Assembly (NCBI GenBank): GCA_025062045.1
Contig: JANXAF010000005.1
Location: forward strand, 81,155 to 145,154
Reading direction: 5' to 3'
Source of the DNA: Thermodesulfobacteriota bacterium
GTDB taxonomy: Bacteria > Desulfobacterota > Syntrophorhabdia > Syntrophorhabdales > JANXAF01
DNA: 64,000 bases
Shown: one piece after another, positions 53,189 to 62,169 of the stretch
Layout: each line of letters begins with the position of its first letter
How positions within the stretch are numbered: the stretch's first letter is position 1
The notes under the pieces: model-generated
Databases searched by the model: none
Seen by the model: only the letters and a program-made list of their open reading frames with translations
Told to the model about the DNA's origin: nothing
Program-made: the position numbers and the translations under genes

Positions 53189-53845
53189 ATGCTTGTTAGA
53201 GACGTCATGACTACAAACGTCATAACTGTCCCAAGTAACACCCCGCTTATTGACGCCGAAAGGATAATGCAATTTCACAGGATAGAAAGGCTCCCAATCG
53301 TAGATAAGGGAAAACTTGTAGGTATCATAACGAAAAACGACGTCCTTAAAGCCTCGCCTTCGTCTGCCACATCTCTGAGCAGGTCCGAGCTTCTTTACCT
53401 CCTTGCCAAATTGACTGTCAAAGAGATTATGAAGAGGAATGTAGTTACCGTTCCCCCAGATATGCCAATTGAACAGGCTGTCGCTCTTGCTCAGGCAAAA
53501 AGGGTTGGTGCCTTAGTAGTCGTGGAAAACGATAGGGTAGTAGGAATAGTAACGACCAATGACATATTTTATAAGGTTGTAAACCCGCTTTTCGGGATCG
53601 GGGAGAAAGGAACAAGGATAATAATCTACGGTGGGGGTGAACCTCGGAATCTATGTTCCATCATGAATTACGTATGCGAGAAGGATCTGTCGCTTAAAAC
53701 CTTATGGGCACTCAAAGTTCCAGATTCCGAAAGGACAGAGCTTGTTCTCCATTTCGACAGAGACGATGTAAAAGATGTAGTTGAAGATCTAAAGAAGATG
53801 GGATTCGAAGTTGAAATAAGACCGCACGAACCAGAAATCGCTTGA
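53189..53845 (+). CDS. CBS-domain pair protein with C-terminal ACT-like domain
   Basis: A 218-residue protein. Two CBS motifs (MTTNVITVPSNTPLIDAERIM and MKRNVVTVPPDMPIEQAVALA) form a Bateman module that usually senses adenine nucleotides. A region of about 70 residues with ACT-like strand order (TRIIIYGGG...LVLHFDRDDVKDVV) follows. AAAGGAGG six bases before the ATG decides the start over a TTG at 53168. No enzymatic domain is present, so it is probably a regulatory or binding protein. Its stop overlaps the promoter of the liv operon. Confidence 0.85.
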   Translation: MLVRDVMTTNVITVPSNTPLIDAERIMQFHRIERLPIVDKGKLVGIITKNDVLKASPSSATSLSRSELLYLLAKLTVKEIMKRNVVTVPPDMPIEQAVALAQAKRVGALVVVENDRVVGIVTTNDIFYKVVNPLFGIGEKGTRIIIYGGGEPRNLCSIMNYVCEKDLSLKTLWALKVPDSERTELVLHFDRDDVKDVVEDLKKMGFEVEIRPHEPEIA

Positions 53846-53871
53846 CAATGTAATCCGAATTGAATTAGAAT
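53842..53871 (+). promoter_or_regulatory. Sigma70-type promoter for the Liv-type ABC operon
   Basis: Perfect TTGACA (53842-53847) overlapping the CBS-gene stop, an 18-bp spacer and TAGAAT (53866-53871). The leader is about 40 nt, and AAGGAGGGG precedes the ATG at 53920. Confidence 0.65.
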
Positions 53872-53919
53872 AGCGTGTAGACTGGAAGTAAAAAAAAACT
53901 CTAAGAATAAGGAGGGGTT

Positions 53920-55110
53920 ATGAAGAAGCTTATCTTAATTTTGACCGTCGTAACGTTATTTCTTGTCTCAACCAGTTATGCCCAAGTAAAGATTGGCGCG
54001 GTGATCAATCTTACTGGTCCTGCCTCTTCTTGGGGAATCTATCATGCAAAAGGACACCAGGACTACATAAGGTACGTCAATGAGGTCAAAGGGGGAATAG
54101 GCGGTAAGAAAGTTGAACTTACCGTTATGGACCACGCTTACAAAATCCCTGAGGGTCTAAAACACGTAAAGAAGTTCTGCGAGGAAAGAGTCAGCATGCT
54201 TGCCACATGGGACACAGGTTTGGGGATTCAGGCAAAGCCGATAGTTCAGGAGTACAAGATTCCGACAATCAACTACTCCACTGGTCAGGATATCTTAAAG
54301 CCGCCAATAGACTATATGTACCTACCCTTCGGCACGTACATTTTAGACTCATACGCGATACTAGAATACATAAAGGCTATTCATAAGGGAAAGGAACCAC
54401 CGAAAGTTGGACTTCTGACCTACAATAACCCTTACGGAAAGACGATCCACGAGCCAAGTAAGGAATACGCGGCAAAACACGGAATAAAAATAGTAGGAAT
54501 TGAAGAGTTCCCTCCAGCAACGGTTGATCTCACGACCCAATTACTAAAGCTCAAAGAGGCAGGGGCTGAGTACATATTCATGCAGATTCTTCCGGCAGGG
54601 ATAATAACAGCCCTAAAAGCGGCGGATCATCTTAACTACAATGTACCTTTCTTTGGCACCTGGACATCTACCGACCCTGACTTCTTCAAACTCGGAAAAG
54701 GGATCATAAGGGATAGGCTATTTATGCAGTTCTGCGGTGCCCTACCTCAGGATGATACACCAGGTATAAGGCTCTATAATGAGCTTGTAAGAAGGTACAA
54801 GTCGGTTGCCGGATTCGATACCTCTTACTGGGAAGGTGTAGTGATTGGGATGATCATGGAGAGGGCATTAGAAAAATCGTATAAGATGTTTGGCAACTTC
54901 GATCCAGTAAACGTGAACAAGGCACTAGAGACTTTCAGAAATGAGGACTTTGGCGGACTTATTCCACCTGTGACTTACACTAAAGACAACCACGAGGGCT
55001 CATTCGTAGCCAGAATCGTCCAGATCCACGAAGACGCCACATACACTCCTCTCACCAACTTCTTTACCCCGGGCAAAGGTCAGATGAAAGTTTTGAGAGC
55101 ACCGAAATGA
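53920..55110 (+). CDS. Liv-type ABC transporter substrate-binding protein
   Basis: A 396-residue periplasmic protein with signal peptide MKKLILILTVVTLFLVSTSY (cleavage after YA). The mature start VKIGAVINLTGPASSWG is typical of the LivK/HAAT family. The later SYWEGVVIGMIMERAL region belongs to the second lobe. Members bind branched amino acids, but in anaerobic degraders many bind aromatic or other acids. The two CoA-ligase-family genes in the operon favour an organic acid ligand. It overlaps the ATPase gene by four bases. Confidence 0.88.
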   Translation: MKKLILILTVVTLFLVSTSYAQVKIGAVINLTGPASSWGIYHAKGHQDYIRYVNEVKGGIGGKKVELTVMDHAYKIPEGLKHVKKFCEERVSMLATWDTGLGIQAKPIVQEYKIPTINYSTGQDILKPPIDYMYLPFGTYILDSYAILEYIKAIHKGKEPPKVGLLTYNNPYGKTIHEPSKEYAAKHGIKIVGIEEFPPATVDLTTQLLKLKEAGAEYIFMQILPAGIITALKAADHLNYNVPFFGTWTSTDPDFFKLGKGIIRDRLFMQFCGALPQDDTPGIRLYNELVRRYKSVAGFDTSYWEGVVIGMIMERALEKSYKMFGNFDPVNVNKALETFRNEDFGGLIPPVTYTKDNHEGSFVARIVQIHEDATYTPLTNFFTPGKGQMKVLRAPK

Positions 55111-55928
55111 GAGCATTCCGGGGAGAACCTTCCATATACTCAAATGCTCAGCCTGCCGATAGGCGGGCTGAGCTTAAAATTGAGGGTGTTACGTTGAGTT
55201 TTGGTGGGCTTATGGCCCTCCATGATGTAAGTCTTGAAATAAAAACAGGGGAATTTTTAAGCATCATTGGACCGAATGGGGCAGGCAAAACGAGTCTTTT
55301 GAACTGTATCACTGGATTCTATCATCCCCAAAGGGGTCGAATAATTTTTAACGGCGAAGATATAACTGGACTCCATCCCCATGAGGTAACAAAAAGAGGG
55401 ATAGGGAGAACTTTTCAAAACATAGAGCTTTTTCCAGGAATGACAGTTCTAGCAAACATATTCCTTGCCCGCCATCTTTACTGCAACTATAGTTTTGCTA
55501 AGGCCGCAATATTTTCCCGCTCGGTACAAGAAGAAGAAGTAAAACACAGACAGATAGTAGAGGAGATAATAGACTTTCTCGAGATGCAACCTATAAGGAA
55601 AAAACTAGTCGGTTCATTACCGTATGGGCTCAGAAAAAGGGTAGAGCTCGGAAGGGCACTTGCCCTTCAACCAAAACTTCTCATTTTGGATGAGCCCTTT
55701 GCAGGCATGACCTTAGAAGAGAAAGAAGACATGGTGAGATTTCTAAGGGAGATAAATACGAGATGGAATCAGACGACCATTCTTGTTGAACACGATATGG
55801 CAGTTGTCATGAGTATCTCAGAAAGGATAGTTGTTCTCAATTTCGGCGAAAAGATCGCAGAAGGTCCACCCGATGTCATAAAGAATCATCCCGAGGTTAT
55901 AAAAGCCTATCTCGGAGAAGAAGCTTAA
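55107..55928 (+). CDS. livG: Liv-type ABC transporter ATP-binding protein (LivG)
   Basis: A 273-residue ATPase with Walker A IGPNGAGKTS, the LivG signature variant LPYGLRKRVELGRAL, Walker B LLILDEPFAGM and the switch His in LVEHDMAVV. It has about 25 residues before the usual start (LKIEGVTLSFGG); part of that extension is coded by a GC-rich 12-bp hairpin. A later start cannot be placed because no good start codon lies between the hairpin and the core. Confidence 0.9.
   Translation: MRAFRGEPSIYSNAQPADRRAELKIEGVTLSFGGLMALHDVSLEIKTGEFLSIIGPNGAGKTSLLNCITGFYHPQRGRIIFNGEDITGLHPHEVTKRGIGRTFQNIELFPGMTVLANIFLARHLYCNYSFAKAAIFSRSVQEEEVKHRQIVEEIIDFLEMQPIRKKLVGSLPYGLRKRVELGRALALQPKLLILDEPFAGMTLEEKEDMVRFLREINTRWNQTTILVEHDMAVVMSISERIVVLNFGEKIAEGPPDVIKNHPEVIKAYLGEEA
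55146..55173. repeat. GC-rich 12-bp hairpin inside the livG 5' end
   Basis: GCTCAGCCTGCC (55146-55157), loop GATA, GGCGGGCTGAGC (55162-55173): 11 of 12 positions pair as Watson-Crick and the twelfth as G-U in RNA. No T-run follows, so it is not a classical terminator. It lies just behind the binding-protein gene and may stabilise that mRNA or be a small palindromic insertion. Confidence 0.75.
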
Positions 55929-55944
55929 AAAGGGGAGAAATGAG

Positions 55945-57876
55945 ATGAAGATGGACCGTCAATATCTCGCAGAGCTACAAATGTATACAATTCCTCAAAT
56001 CCTTTACAAGCAGGCCGAGCGTCTAAAAGATAGAGTTGCTTTAAGAAAAAAGTGGCTTGGAATCTGGCAAACAATCACCTGGCAGGAGTACTTGGCCTTT
56101 GTAAAACACGTTGCATTAGGTCTTTTATCTTTAGGCGTTAAAAGGGGAGACCATGTGGCTATTATTATGGACAACCAGCCAGAATGGCTTTTTTCAGAGC
56201 TGGGTGCCCAGTCAATAGGCGCCGTCACCTTAAATCTCTTTACATCCTCCATCGCAAAGGAGTTTTCCGTTCTTTTAAATAGATTTGAGGCAAAGGTCGT
56301 CTTTGCCCAGGACCAGGAGCAGGTGGATAAACTGTTAGAAATAAAGGAAGAGATAAAAGATGTAACAAAGGTCATATATATCGATCCCACTGGAATGAGC
56401 TCATATTCAGATTCCTGGCTCATGTCCTTTAAGGTCTTGCTTGAACTTGGTAAAGAACTTGAGAAGAAGGAGCCTGATCTTTTCGAAAAAGAGTTGTGGA
56501 AGGGGAAAAAGGAAGAAGTCAACTTAATGATGATGACATCCGGAACTACTGGGATCCCAAAGCTTGCCATGCTCAAGCACGAAAGTTTTGTCGATATGGC
56601 TCTCAAATGGATAGAGACGGCCCCCATAGAGGTAGGTGATAACTGGATATCCATCACTCCTCCTGCATGGATAGTGGACCAGATGTGGGGTATTGGAGTG
56701 GCGATGCTATCCGGCATGGTTATGAACTTTCCAGAAACTTTAGAGACGATTACTGATGACTACAGAGAGATCGGTCCCTCTATAACGATCACGTCGTCGA
56801 GGTTCTGGGAGGATCTTGCATCGAAAATAAGGGTAAAGATTGAGGACAGCGGTTACATAAAAAGGAAATTCTACGACTGGGGCCTTAAAATAGGGCTCAC
56901 GGTTACAGACCTGGAATCGAAAAAAAAGCCTGTGCCAATCCATCTTAAGCTTTTGCGTTCTATCTTTAAGTACGTAGTCTATAGGCCTTTACTTGACAGA
57001 ATTGGTTGTCTACACATAAAGGCAGCAATAACCGGTGGTCATCCAATAAGCCCAGACGTAATAAGGTTCTTTAGGGCCATAGGCCTTAACCTAAAGCACG
57101 CGTACGGACTAACAGAAGGCTGTGGCGTATTCCAGGTGCAGCCGGATGATGAGGTAAAACCAGAAACAGTAGGAAAACCTCTTCCCAGAACAGAGGTAAA
57201 GATTGCACCCGACAATGAAATACTCGTTAAATCTCCTTCATTGTTCGTTGGATATTACAAAGATGAGGCAGAAACGAAAAAAGCTCTTGAGGACGGCTAC
57301 CTTCACACAGGAGACGCGGGCTATATAGATGAGGATGGACATCTAATAGTCATAGGCAGAAAAGAGGAGATAATGAGGCTTAAGGGTGGGGAGGCATTCT
57401 CTCCAGATTTTATAGAGACGAGACTGAAGTTCAGTCCTTACATTAAAGAGGCTGTGGTTTTCGGGGAAGGAAGGGATTACGTAACAGGTTTTATCTGCAT
57501 CGATTTTGGAAATGTTGGAAGCTGGGCAGAGGCCAGAATGATCCCTTATACGACTTACACCGATTTGTCCCAACAAAAGCCTGTTGAGGAACTCATTCTG
57601 TCCGAGGTTAGAAGGATCAATAATGAGCTTCCAAAGCCTATGAGACTTAAAAGAATCCTCCTTCTTTACAAGATGCTTGACCCTGATGACGAAGAACTCA
57701 CAAGAACCGGAAAGGTAAGGCGAAAATTCGTTTATCAGCGATATTTAGACCTTGTGGAGGCTATGTACGCCGGAAAGAAAGAGATTGAAGTTACTGGAAA
57801 GGTCCAGTATCGGGATGGGCACGTGGGAACCATAACTACGACTGTGAGGATTCTAGATGTAGAAAGTATAGATTAA
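55945..57876 (+). CDS. Long-chain-type AMP-forming acyl-CoA synthetase
   Basis: A 643-residue adenylate-forming enzyme. The P-loop is MMTSGTTGIPKLAMLKH, A5 is HAYGLTEGCG, and A7/A8 are YLHTGDAGYIDEDGHLIVIGRKEEIMRLKGG. A long C-terminal part carries the acyl-ligase lysine region (ELTRTGKVRRKFV). Length and layout are those of FadD15-like long-chain enzymes, yet such genes inside Liv operons of anaerobes may act on other acids. GGGGAG precedes the ATG. Lies between livG and livH. Confidence 0.87.
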   Translation: MKMDRQYLAELQMYTIPQILYKQAERLKDRVALRKKWLGIWQTITWQEYLAFVKHVALGLLSLGVKRGDHVAIIMDNQPEWLFSELGAQSIGAVTLNLFTSSIAKEFSVLLNRFEAKVVFAQDQEQVDKLLEIKEEIKDVTKVIYIDPTGMSSYSDSWLMSFKVLLELGKELEKKEPDLFEKELWKGKKEEVNLMMMTSGTTGIPKLAMLKHESFVDMALKWIETAPIEVGDNWISITPPAWIVDQMWGIGVAMLSGMVMNFPETLETITDDYREIGPSITITSSRFWEDLASKIRVKIEDSGYIKRKFYDWGLKIGLTVTDLESKKKPVPIHLKLLRSIFKYVVYRPLLDRIGCLHIKAAITGGHPISPDVIRFFRAIGLNLKHAYGLTEGCGVFQVQPDDEVKPETVGKPLPRTEVKIAPDNEILVKSPSLFVGYYKDEAETKKALEDGYLHTGDAGYIDEDGHLIVIGRKEEIMRLKGGEAFSPDFIETRLKFSPYIKEAVVFGEGRDYVTGFICIDFGNVGSWAEARMIPYTTYTDLSQQKPVEELILSEVRRINNELPKPMRLKRILLLYKMLDPDDEELTRTGKVRRKFVYQRYLDLVEAMYAGKKEIEVTGKVQYRDGHVGTITTTVRILDVESID

Positions 57877-57889
57877 AAGGAGGGGTTAG

Positions 57890-58768
57890 ATGGACTTCTT
57901 TTTACAACTTTTAGTTCAGGGATTGTCAGTTGGATGTCTTTATGCAATTGCGGCCCTTGGATTCGTTATGATCTTCAAATCGTCGAGTGTGCTTAACTTC
58001 GCTCATGGAGAGCTTTTGGCCATAGGAGCTTATATCTTCCTTGTAATATCGGTTTGGCTCAACCTTCCCATATATCTCGCATTTATCATAACATTTGTTG
58101 GCAGCTTTCTACTCGGCTTCGTAATAGAGAGGCTCTTTTTAAGACCCATGATTGGAGAGGCTCTTATTGAAGTGATAATGCTCACTGTCGGTCTTGCAGC
58201 GATGTTTAAAGGCCTTCTGCTATTCATCTTCTCAGGGAACACTTACGTTTATCCGAGCTTTCTCCCGGCAGGGCTAACATTAAAGATAGGAAGCGTTTCC
58301 ATCTCACCGGTCTACACTGCGACCTTTTTAATAACTATTGTCTTCCTTATCGTCTTTGGCCTCTTCTTCAAATACTCCTCTCAAGGGATATACATGAGGT
58401 CGGTTGCTGACAGCCAAACAGCTGCTCTATCTTTGGGGGTAAACGTAAGAAGGGTCTTTGCCTTGTCTTGGGCTATTGCATCACTTGTCTGTGCCATGAG
58501 TGGTATAGTGCTTGGTATTTTGAACGGCATAAACGTACACGATCTCTCAAAGATGGGACTTAAGGTATTTCCGGTTGTGATCCTTGGAGGACTAGAAAGC
58601 ATAGGAGGGGCAATAATTGGAGGTCTCATAATCGGGGTTATTGAGACACTTGTTAGTGGGTATTTTTCAACTTCATTAAGGGATGTTGTTGCGTACATCA
58701 TTCTCGTTATAATCCTTATGATAAAGCCCTACGGGCTTTTTGGACTAGTAGAGATAGAGAGGGTGTAA
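57890..58768 (+). CDS. livH: Liv-type ABC transporter permease (LivH)
   Basis: A 292-residue membrane protein of about eight helices. It opens LVQGLSVGCLYAIAALGFVMIF, and the family motif NFAHGELLAIGAY follows. The EAA-like loop region GLKVFPVVILGGLESIGGA lies in the second half. AAAAGGAGGGG precedes the ATG. It pairs with LivM one base downstream. Confidence 0.93.
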   Translation: MDFFLQLLVQGLSVGCLYAIAALGFVMIFKSSSVLNFAHGELLAIGAYIFLVISVWLNLPIYLAFIITFVGSFLLGFVIERLFLRPMIGEALIEVIMLTVGLAAMFKGLLLFIFSGNTYVYPSFLPAGLTLKIGSVSISPVYTATFLITIVFLIVFGLFFKYSSQGIYMRSVADSQTAALSLGVNVRRVFALSWAIASLVCAMSGIVLGILNGINVHDLSKMGLKVFPVVILGGLESIGGAIIGGLIIGVIETLVSGYFSTSLRDVVAYIILVIILMIKPYGLFGLVEIERV

Positions 58769-58769
58769 G

Positions 58770-59837
58770 ATGAAGCTGAGACTTAGGCCATGCGGAAATT
58801 ACAAAGAGAGTTACTTTGAAGAGCTCGCAATATTCGAGACCGATTTTGGCAGGGTCTGGACTGTTATAGGTCTTATTCTGCTCTTTTTCGTGATACCATT
58901 TGTGTTTGGTTCTTACGGATTGTACGTCTTAAACCACGTCGGAATATACGCAATAGCCGCAGTTGGTCTCAATATCCTAATTGGCTTTACAGGACAGATC
59001 TCATTGGGCCATGGAGCTTTTTTTGGAGTCGGAGCTTATACATGCGCCATCCTTATGACCCGTTTAGGCGTTCCTTTTATTCTTGCAGTCATATGCGGCG
59101 GGATAATGACAGCTCTTGTCGGGCTCATTTTTGGTATACCATCTTCGAGGCTTAAGCATCTTTACCTCACAATATCGACACTTGCAGGACAGTTCATCTT
59201 AGAATACATCTTCGTTCACTGGAAGTCCCTTACAGGTGGGACGGAAGGTATAATACTTCCAAAGGCCACAATCTTTGGATTCACTCTTAAAGGTGATCGT
59301 GCGTTCTTTTATGTCATATTCATCTGTTTTGTACTTTTCCTCTGGCTTGCCAAAAACATAATAAGGACGAGATACGGCCGGGCATTTATCGCAATAAGGG
59401 ATAACGATCAGGCTGCAGAGGGAATGGGAATTCCAATATTCAGGTATAAGCTTCTATCATTCGGTATAAGTTCCTTCTATGCCGGATTTGCAGGTGCTTT
59501 ATGGGCAGCCTATACGGGAAGCATAACCCCTGAACCATTCACATTCCTTCTCTCGATTGAATTCATTGCAATGATCATAATAGGCGGTCTAGGAAGCATA
59601 ACGGGAAGTGTTTTTGGAGCAACTTTTATAACTTTACTCAATGAGTTGCTTTCTCAACTTGCCACATACCTCATGAACCTAAAAGGATTGGCAGGGGTAG
59701 CCATGACGATAGCCCCTTTAAGAGAGTTCTTCTTTGGTCTGATTATTGTCCTTTTTCTTATCTTTGAACCGAAAGGACTCGCAGAAGTTTGGAGAATTGT
59801 AAAAAGCAGTTTTAAACTCTGGCCATTCTCTTACTAA
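58770..59837 (+). CDS. livM: Liv-type ABC transporter permease (LivM)
   Basis: A 355-residue membrane protein with about nine helices. It carries GFTGQISLGHGAFFGVGAY, the RDNDQAAEGMGIP cytoplasmic loop and MIIIGGLGSITGS, all standard for LivM. The N-terminal 30 residues are cytoplasmic and charged. It is followed ten bases later by livF. Confidence 0.93.
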   Translation: MKLRLRPCGNYKESYFEELAIFETDFGRVWTVIGLILLFFVIPFVFGSYGLYVLNHVGIYAIAAVGLNILIGFTGQISLGHGAFFGVGAYTCAILMTRLGVPFILAVICGGIMTALVGLIFGIPSSRLKHLYLTISTLAGQFILEYIFVHWKSLTGGTEGIILPKATIFGFTLKGDRAFFYVIFICFVLFLWLAKNIIRTRYGRAFIAIRDNDQAAEGMGIPIFRYKLLSFGISSFYAGFAGALWAAYTGSITPEPFTFLLSIEFIAMIIIGGLGSITGSVFGATFITLLNELLSQLATYLMNLKGLAGVAMTIAPLREFFFGLIIVLFLIFEPKGLAEVWRIVKSSFKLWPFSY

Positions 59838-59847
59838 GGGGGAGAAT

Positions 59848-60651
59848 ATGGAGAATAACGTTGCGCTGCTCATAAACAACATAAGCGTCGTCTACCACGA
59901 TGTGATACAAGTCCTCAAAGGGGTCTCTCTCGAGGTCAAAAAAGGGCAGATAGTGTCCCTTTTGGGAAGTAACGGGGCCGGTAAAACAACAACGCTTAGG
60001 GCTATTTCCGGTCTTTTGAAGCCTGAAAACGGAAGGGTAACGGAAGGATCCATAATATTCGAGGGAAAACCGATTCACAACAAGCCACCGGAGGTGATAA
60101 CGAGGCTCGGAATAATCCAGGTTTTAGAAGGCAGGGTTCCTTTTAAGTACCTAACAGTTGAAGAAAATCTAAGGGTTGGGACAGCAACGAGGTGGGGAAA
60201 GCCTTATAAAGAGGATTTGGAATTAGTTTACCATTACTTTCCAAGGCTTAAAGAATTGAGAAACAGGCTTGCCGGATACTGTAGCGGTGGAGAGTTGCAG
60301 ATGCTGGTGATAGGAAGGGCTCTTATGGCTCACCCGAAACTTCTTTTACTGGATGAGCCGTCTTTGGGGCTTGCCCCTTTTCTCGTGAGAGAAATCTTCG
60401 AAATCATAAAGAAAATAAACGAGGAACAGGGAACAACAATAGTCCTTGTCGAACAAAACGCGAACATGGCTTTAAATATAGCCACATATGGGTACGTCAT
60501 GGAGAACGGAAAGATAGTGATGGAAGGGAACGCAAAAGACTTAAAGGAGAATCCCGATGTGAAAGAGTTTTATCTCGGAACAACCGCAAAGGGAATGGTA
60601 AAGAGTTATAAGGACGTAAAGGCCTATAAGCGGAGAAAGAGATGGCTCTAA
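59848..60651 (+). CDS. livF: Liv-type ABC transporter ATP-binding protein (LivF)
   Basis: A 267-residue ATPase with Walker A LLGSNGAGKTT, signature YCSGGELQMLVIGRAL, Walker B LLLLDEPSLGLAP and switch His replaced by Gln in LVEQNANMAL, as is usual for LivF. The C-terminal extension is lysine-rich. The complete Liv set (binding protein, G, H, M, F) is therefore intact. Confidence 0.93.
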   Translation: MENNVALLINNISVVYHDVIQVLKGVSLEVKKGQIVSLLGSNGAGKTTTLRAISGLLKPENGRVTEGSIIFEGKPIHNKPPEVITRLGIIQVLEGRVPFKYLTVEENLRVGTATRWGKPYKEDLELVYHYFPRLKELRNRLAGYCSGGELQMLVIGRALMAHPKLLLLDEPSLGLAPFLVREIFEIIKKINEEQGTTIVLVEQNANMALNIATYGYVMENGKIVMEGNAKDLKENPDVKEFYLGTTAKGMVKSYKDVKAYKRRKRWL

Positions 60652-60662
60652 AGGGGGATAAG

Positions 60663-61934
60663 ATGTCAAAAAAGGATTTTTTTGATGAATTCGAAATTAT
60701 GGACAGAAAAGAAAGGGAAAGTTATCAACTACAAAAACTGAGAGAGCATATAAAAAGAGCTTATGAACGCGCAATCGCTATAAAGGAACTCTTCGACGCA
60801 AAAGGGATCAAGCCTGAGGATGTGAACGATTTTGACGATCTTGAGAAGCTTCCAATAATAAGGAAGGCAGATGTCATAGAGCTTCAAAAAAGATATCCAC
60901 CTTACGGAGGATTGCTCACCGTCCCTGAAGAAGAAATAGAGCGCGTTTTTATAACTCCAGGTCCCATCTATCTTCCCCATCAAGTGGAAGAGATTTCGTG
61001 GTTCGGAAAGAGTTTTTTCGCCGCAGGCTTTGGGAAAAAGGATGTGGTTATAAATACGCCCACCTATCACATGTCTCCTGCAGGAATCCTCTTCCATGAA
61101 GGGATCCGCGCGGTCGGAGCAACTGTAATTCCAACGGGTGTGGGAAATACGGACAGCCAGATAAAGACTATGCTTGACCTTAAAGTCACAGGATATGCGG
61201 GGATGCCTAGTTTTCTTATGACGATAATAAAAAGGGCGGAAGAGATGGGCTACGATTTTAAGAAGGATTTCTCCTTGAAAAAGGCATGGTTTACGGGAGA
61301 GATGCTCCCATCCTCAATGAGGAAGGTCTTTGAAGAGGATTACGGGATAGATACATATCAATGTTACTCCGTTACCGAGCTTGGTGGTTGTGTGGCGTAC
61401 GAGTGCAAAGAAAAGAAAGGTATGCACTTTATGGACGACTATGTAATAGAGATCGTAGACCCAGAAAGCGGAAAAAGGGTGAAGGAAGGGGAGATAGGCG
61501 AACTTGTCGCAACACCTATCCACAATCCGTGCTGGGGGCTTGTAAGGTTTGGCACAGGTGATATGACCTCATACATAAGCGAACCGTGTCCGTGCGGGAG
61601 AACATCCTATAGGATCACAGGTATAGTCGGCAGGAGTACGGACGCCGTGAAGGTAAGGGGAATGTTTGTTGTGAAAAAACAGATGGAGAGTTTTTTTGGA
61701 AGTATTTCGGAGATATCGAAGTATCAGGTTATCGTTGATAGAAAGGGCGAGAGGGATGAGATACACCTAAAGGCAGAGCTCAAAGAGGGGATAACCGACA
61801 AAGAGGTGCTAAGAAGGAGGATCGATGAAGAGTTTCCTAAAAATCTGCGCGTAAGACTGGACTCTATAGAGTTTTGCGATCCAGGAACCATAAAGGAAGA
61901 GGAGACATTAATAGACAAAAGAAAGTGGGATTAA
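60663..61934 (+). CDS. Phenylacetate-CoA ligase (PaaK)-family protein with altered P-loop
   Basis: A 423-residue adenylate-forming protein of the PaaK family: YSVTELGGCVAYEC, the GLVRFGTGDMT motif, CPCGRTSYRITGIVGRSTDAVKVRG, and the small C-terminal domain. Where PaaK has SSGTTGKPT this protein has ITPGPIYLP, so the ATP-phosphate loop is lost. It may bind without adenylating, or use a different mechanism. Start placed at the ATG behind AAAGGGGG; a second ATG at 60642 overlaps livF. Being last in the Liv operon suggests a role with the imported acid. Confidence 0.8.
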   Translation: MSKKDFFDEFEIMDRKERESYQLQKLREHIKRAYERAIAIKELFDAKGIKPEDVNDFDDLEKLPIIRKADVIELQKRYPPYGGLLTVPEEEIERVFITPGPIYLPHQVEEISWFGKSFFAAGFGKKDVVINTPTYHMSPAGILFHEGIRAVGATVIPTGVGNTDSQIKTMLDLKVTGYAGMPSFLMTIIKRAEEMGYDFKKDFSLKKAWFTGEMLPSSMRKVFEEDYGIDTYQCYSVTELGGCVAYECKEKKGMHFMDDYVIEIVDPESGKRVKEGEIGELVATPIHNPCWGLVRFGTGDMTSYISEPCPCGRTSYRITGIVGRSTDAVKVRGMFVVKKQMESFFGSISEISKYQVIVDRKGERDEIHLKAELKEGITDKEVLRRRIDEEFPKNLRVRLDSIEFCDPGTIKEEETLIDKRKWD

Positions 61935-62167
61935 TTAGTCTTTCCCCGTATTAGCGGATAAATGCCTACGTACAGTATGACTACTGAAGCTGCAAGAAAA
62001 AACCTGTAAGGTACGTTTAAGGAAAGATCAAAGAAGGATACCGGAACATAGGCGGAAAGTACGTTCTCTATAAAGTTGCCACTCCTTTTCCATCCGGAAA
62101 TAAAAAGAGCAGGTAAAAAGGAAAAAAGAAAGGCTATTACCGAGGAAAAAAGGATTCTTCGATCCAT
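61931..62167 (-). CDS. Small membrane protein, unknown function
   Basis: A 78-residue protein with two hydrophobic helices (about 5-24 and 53-72) separated by a polar loop. No family recognised. AGGGA precedes the ATG. It starts two bases after the YhhQ-type gene and overlaps the convergent PaaK-like gene by four bases, so it is probably co-transcribed with the transporter. Confidence 0.55.
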   Translation of the reverse strand: MDRRILFSSVIAFLFSFLPALFISGWKRSGNFIENVLSAYVPVSFFDLSLNVPYRFFLAASVVILYVGIYPLIRGKTN

Positions 62168-62169
62168 TT

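Noticed and set aside
60642..61934. Calling the PaaK-like gene a pseudogene because of its lost P-loop
   Set aside because: The frame is intact, the start and ribosome-binding site are good and all other motifs are kept.
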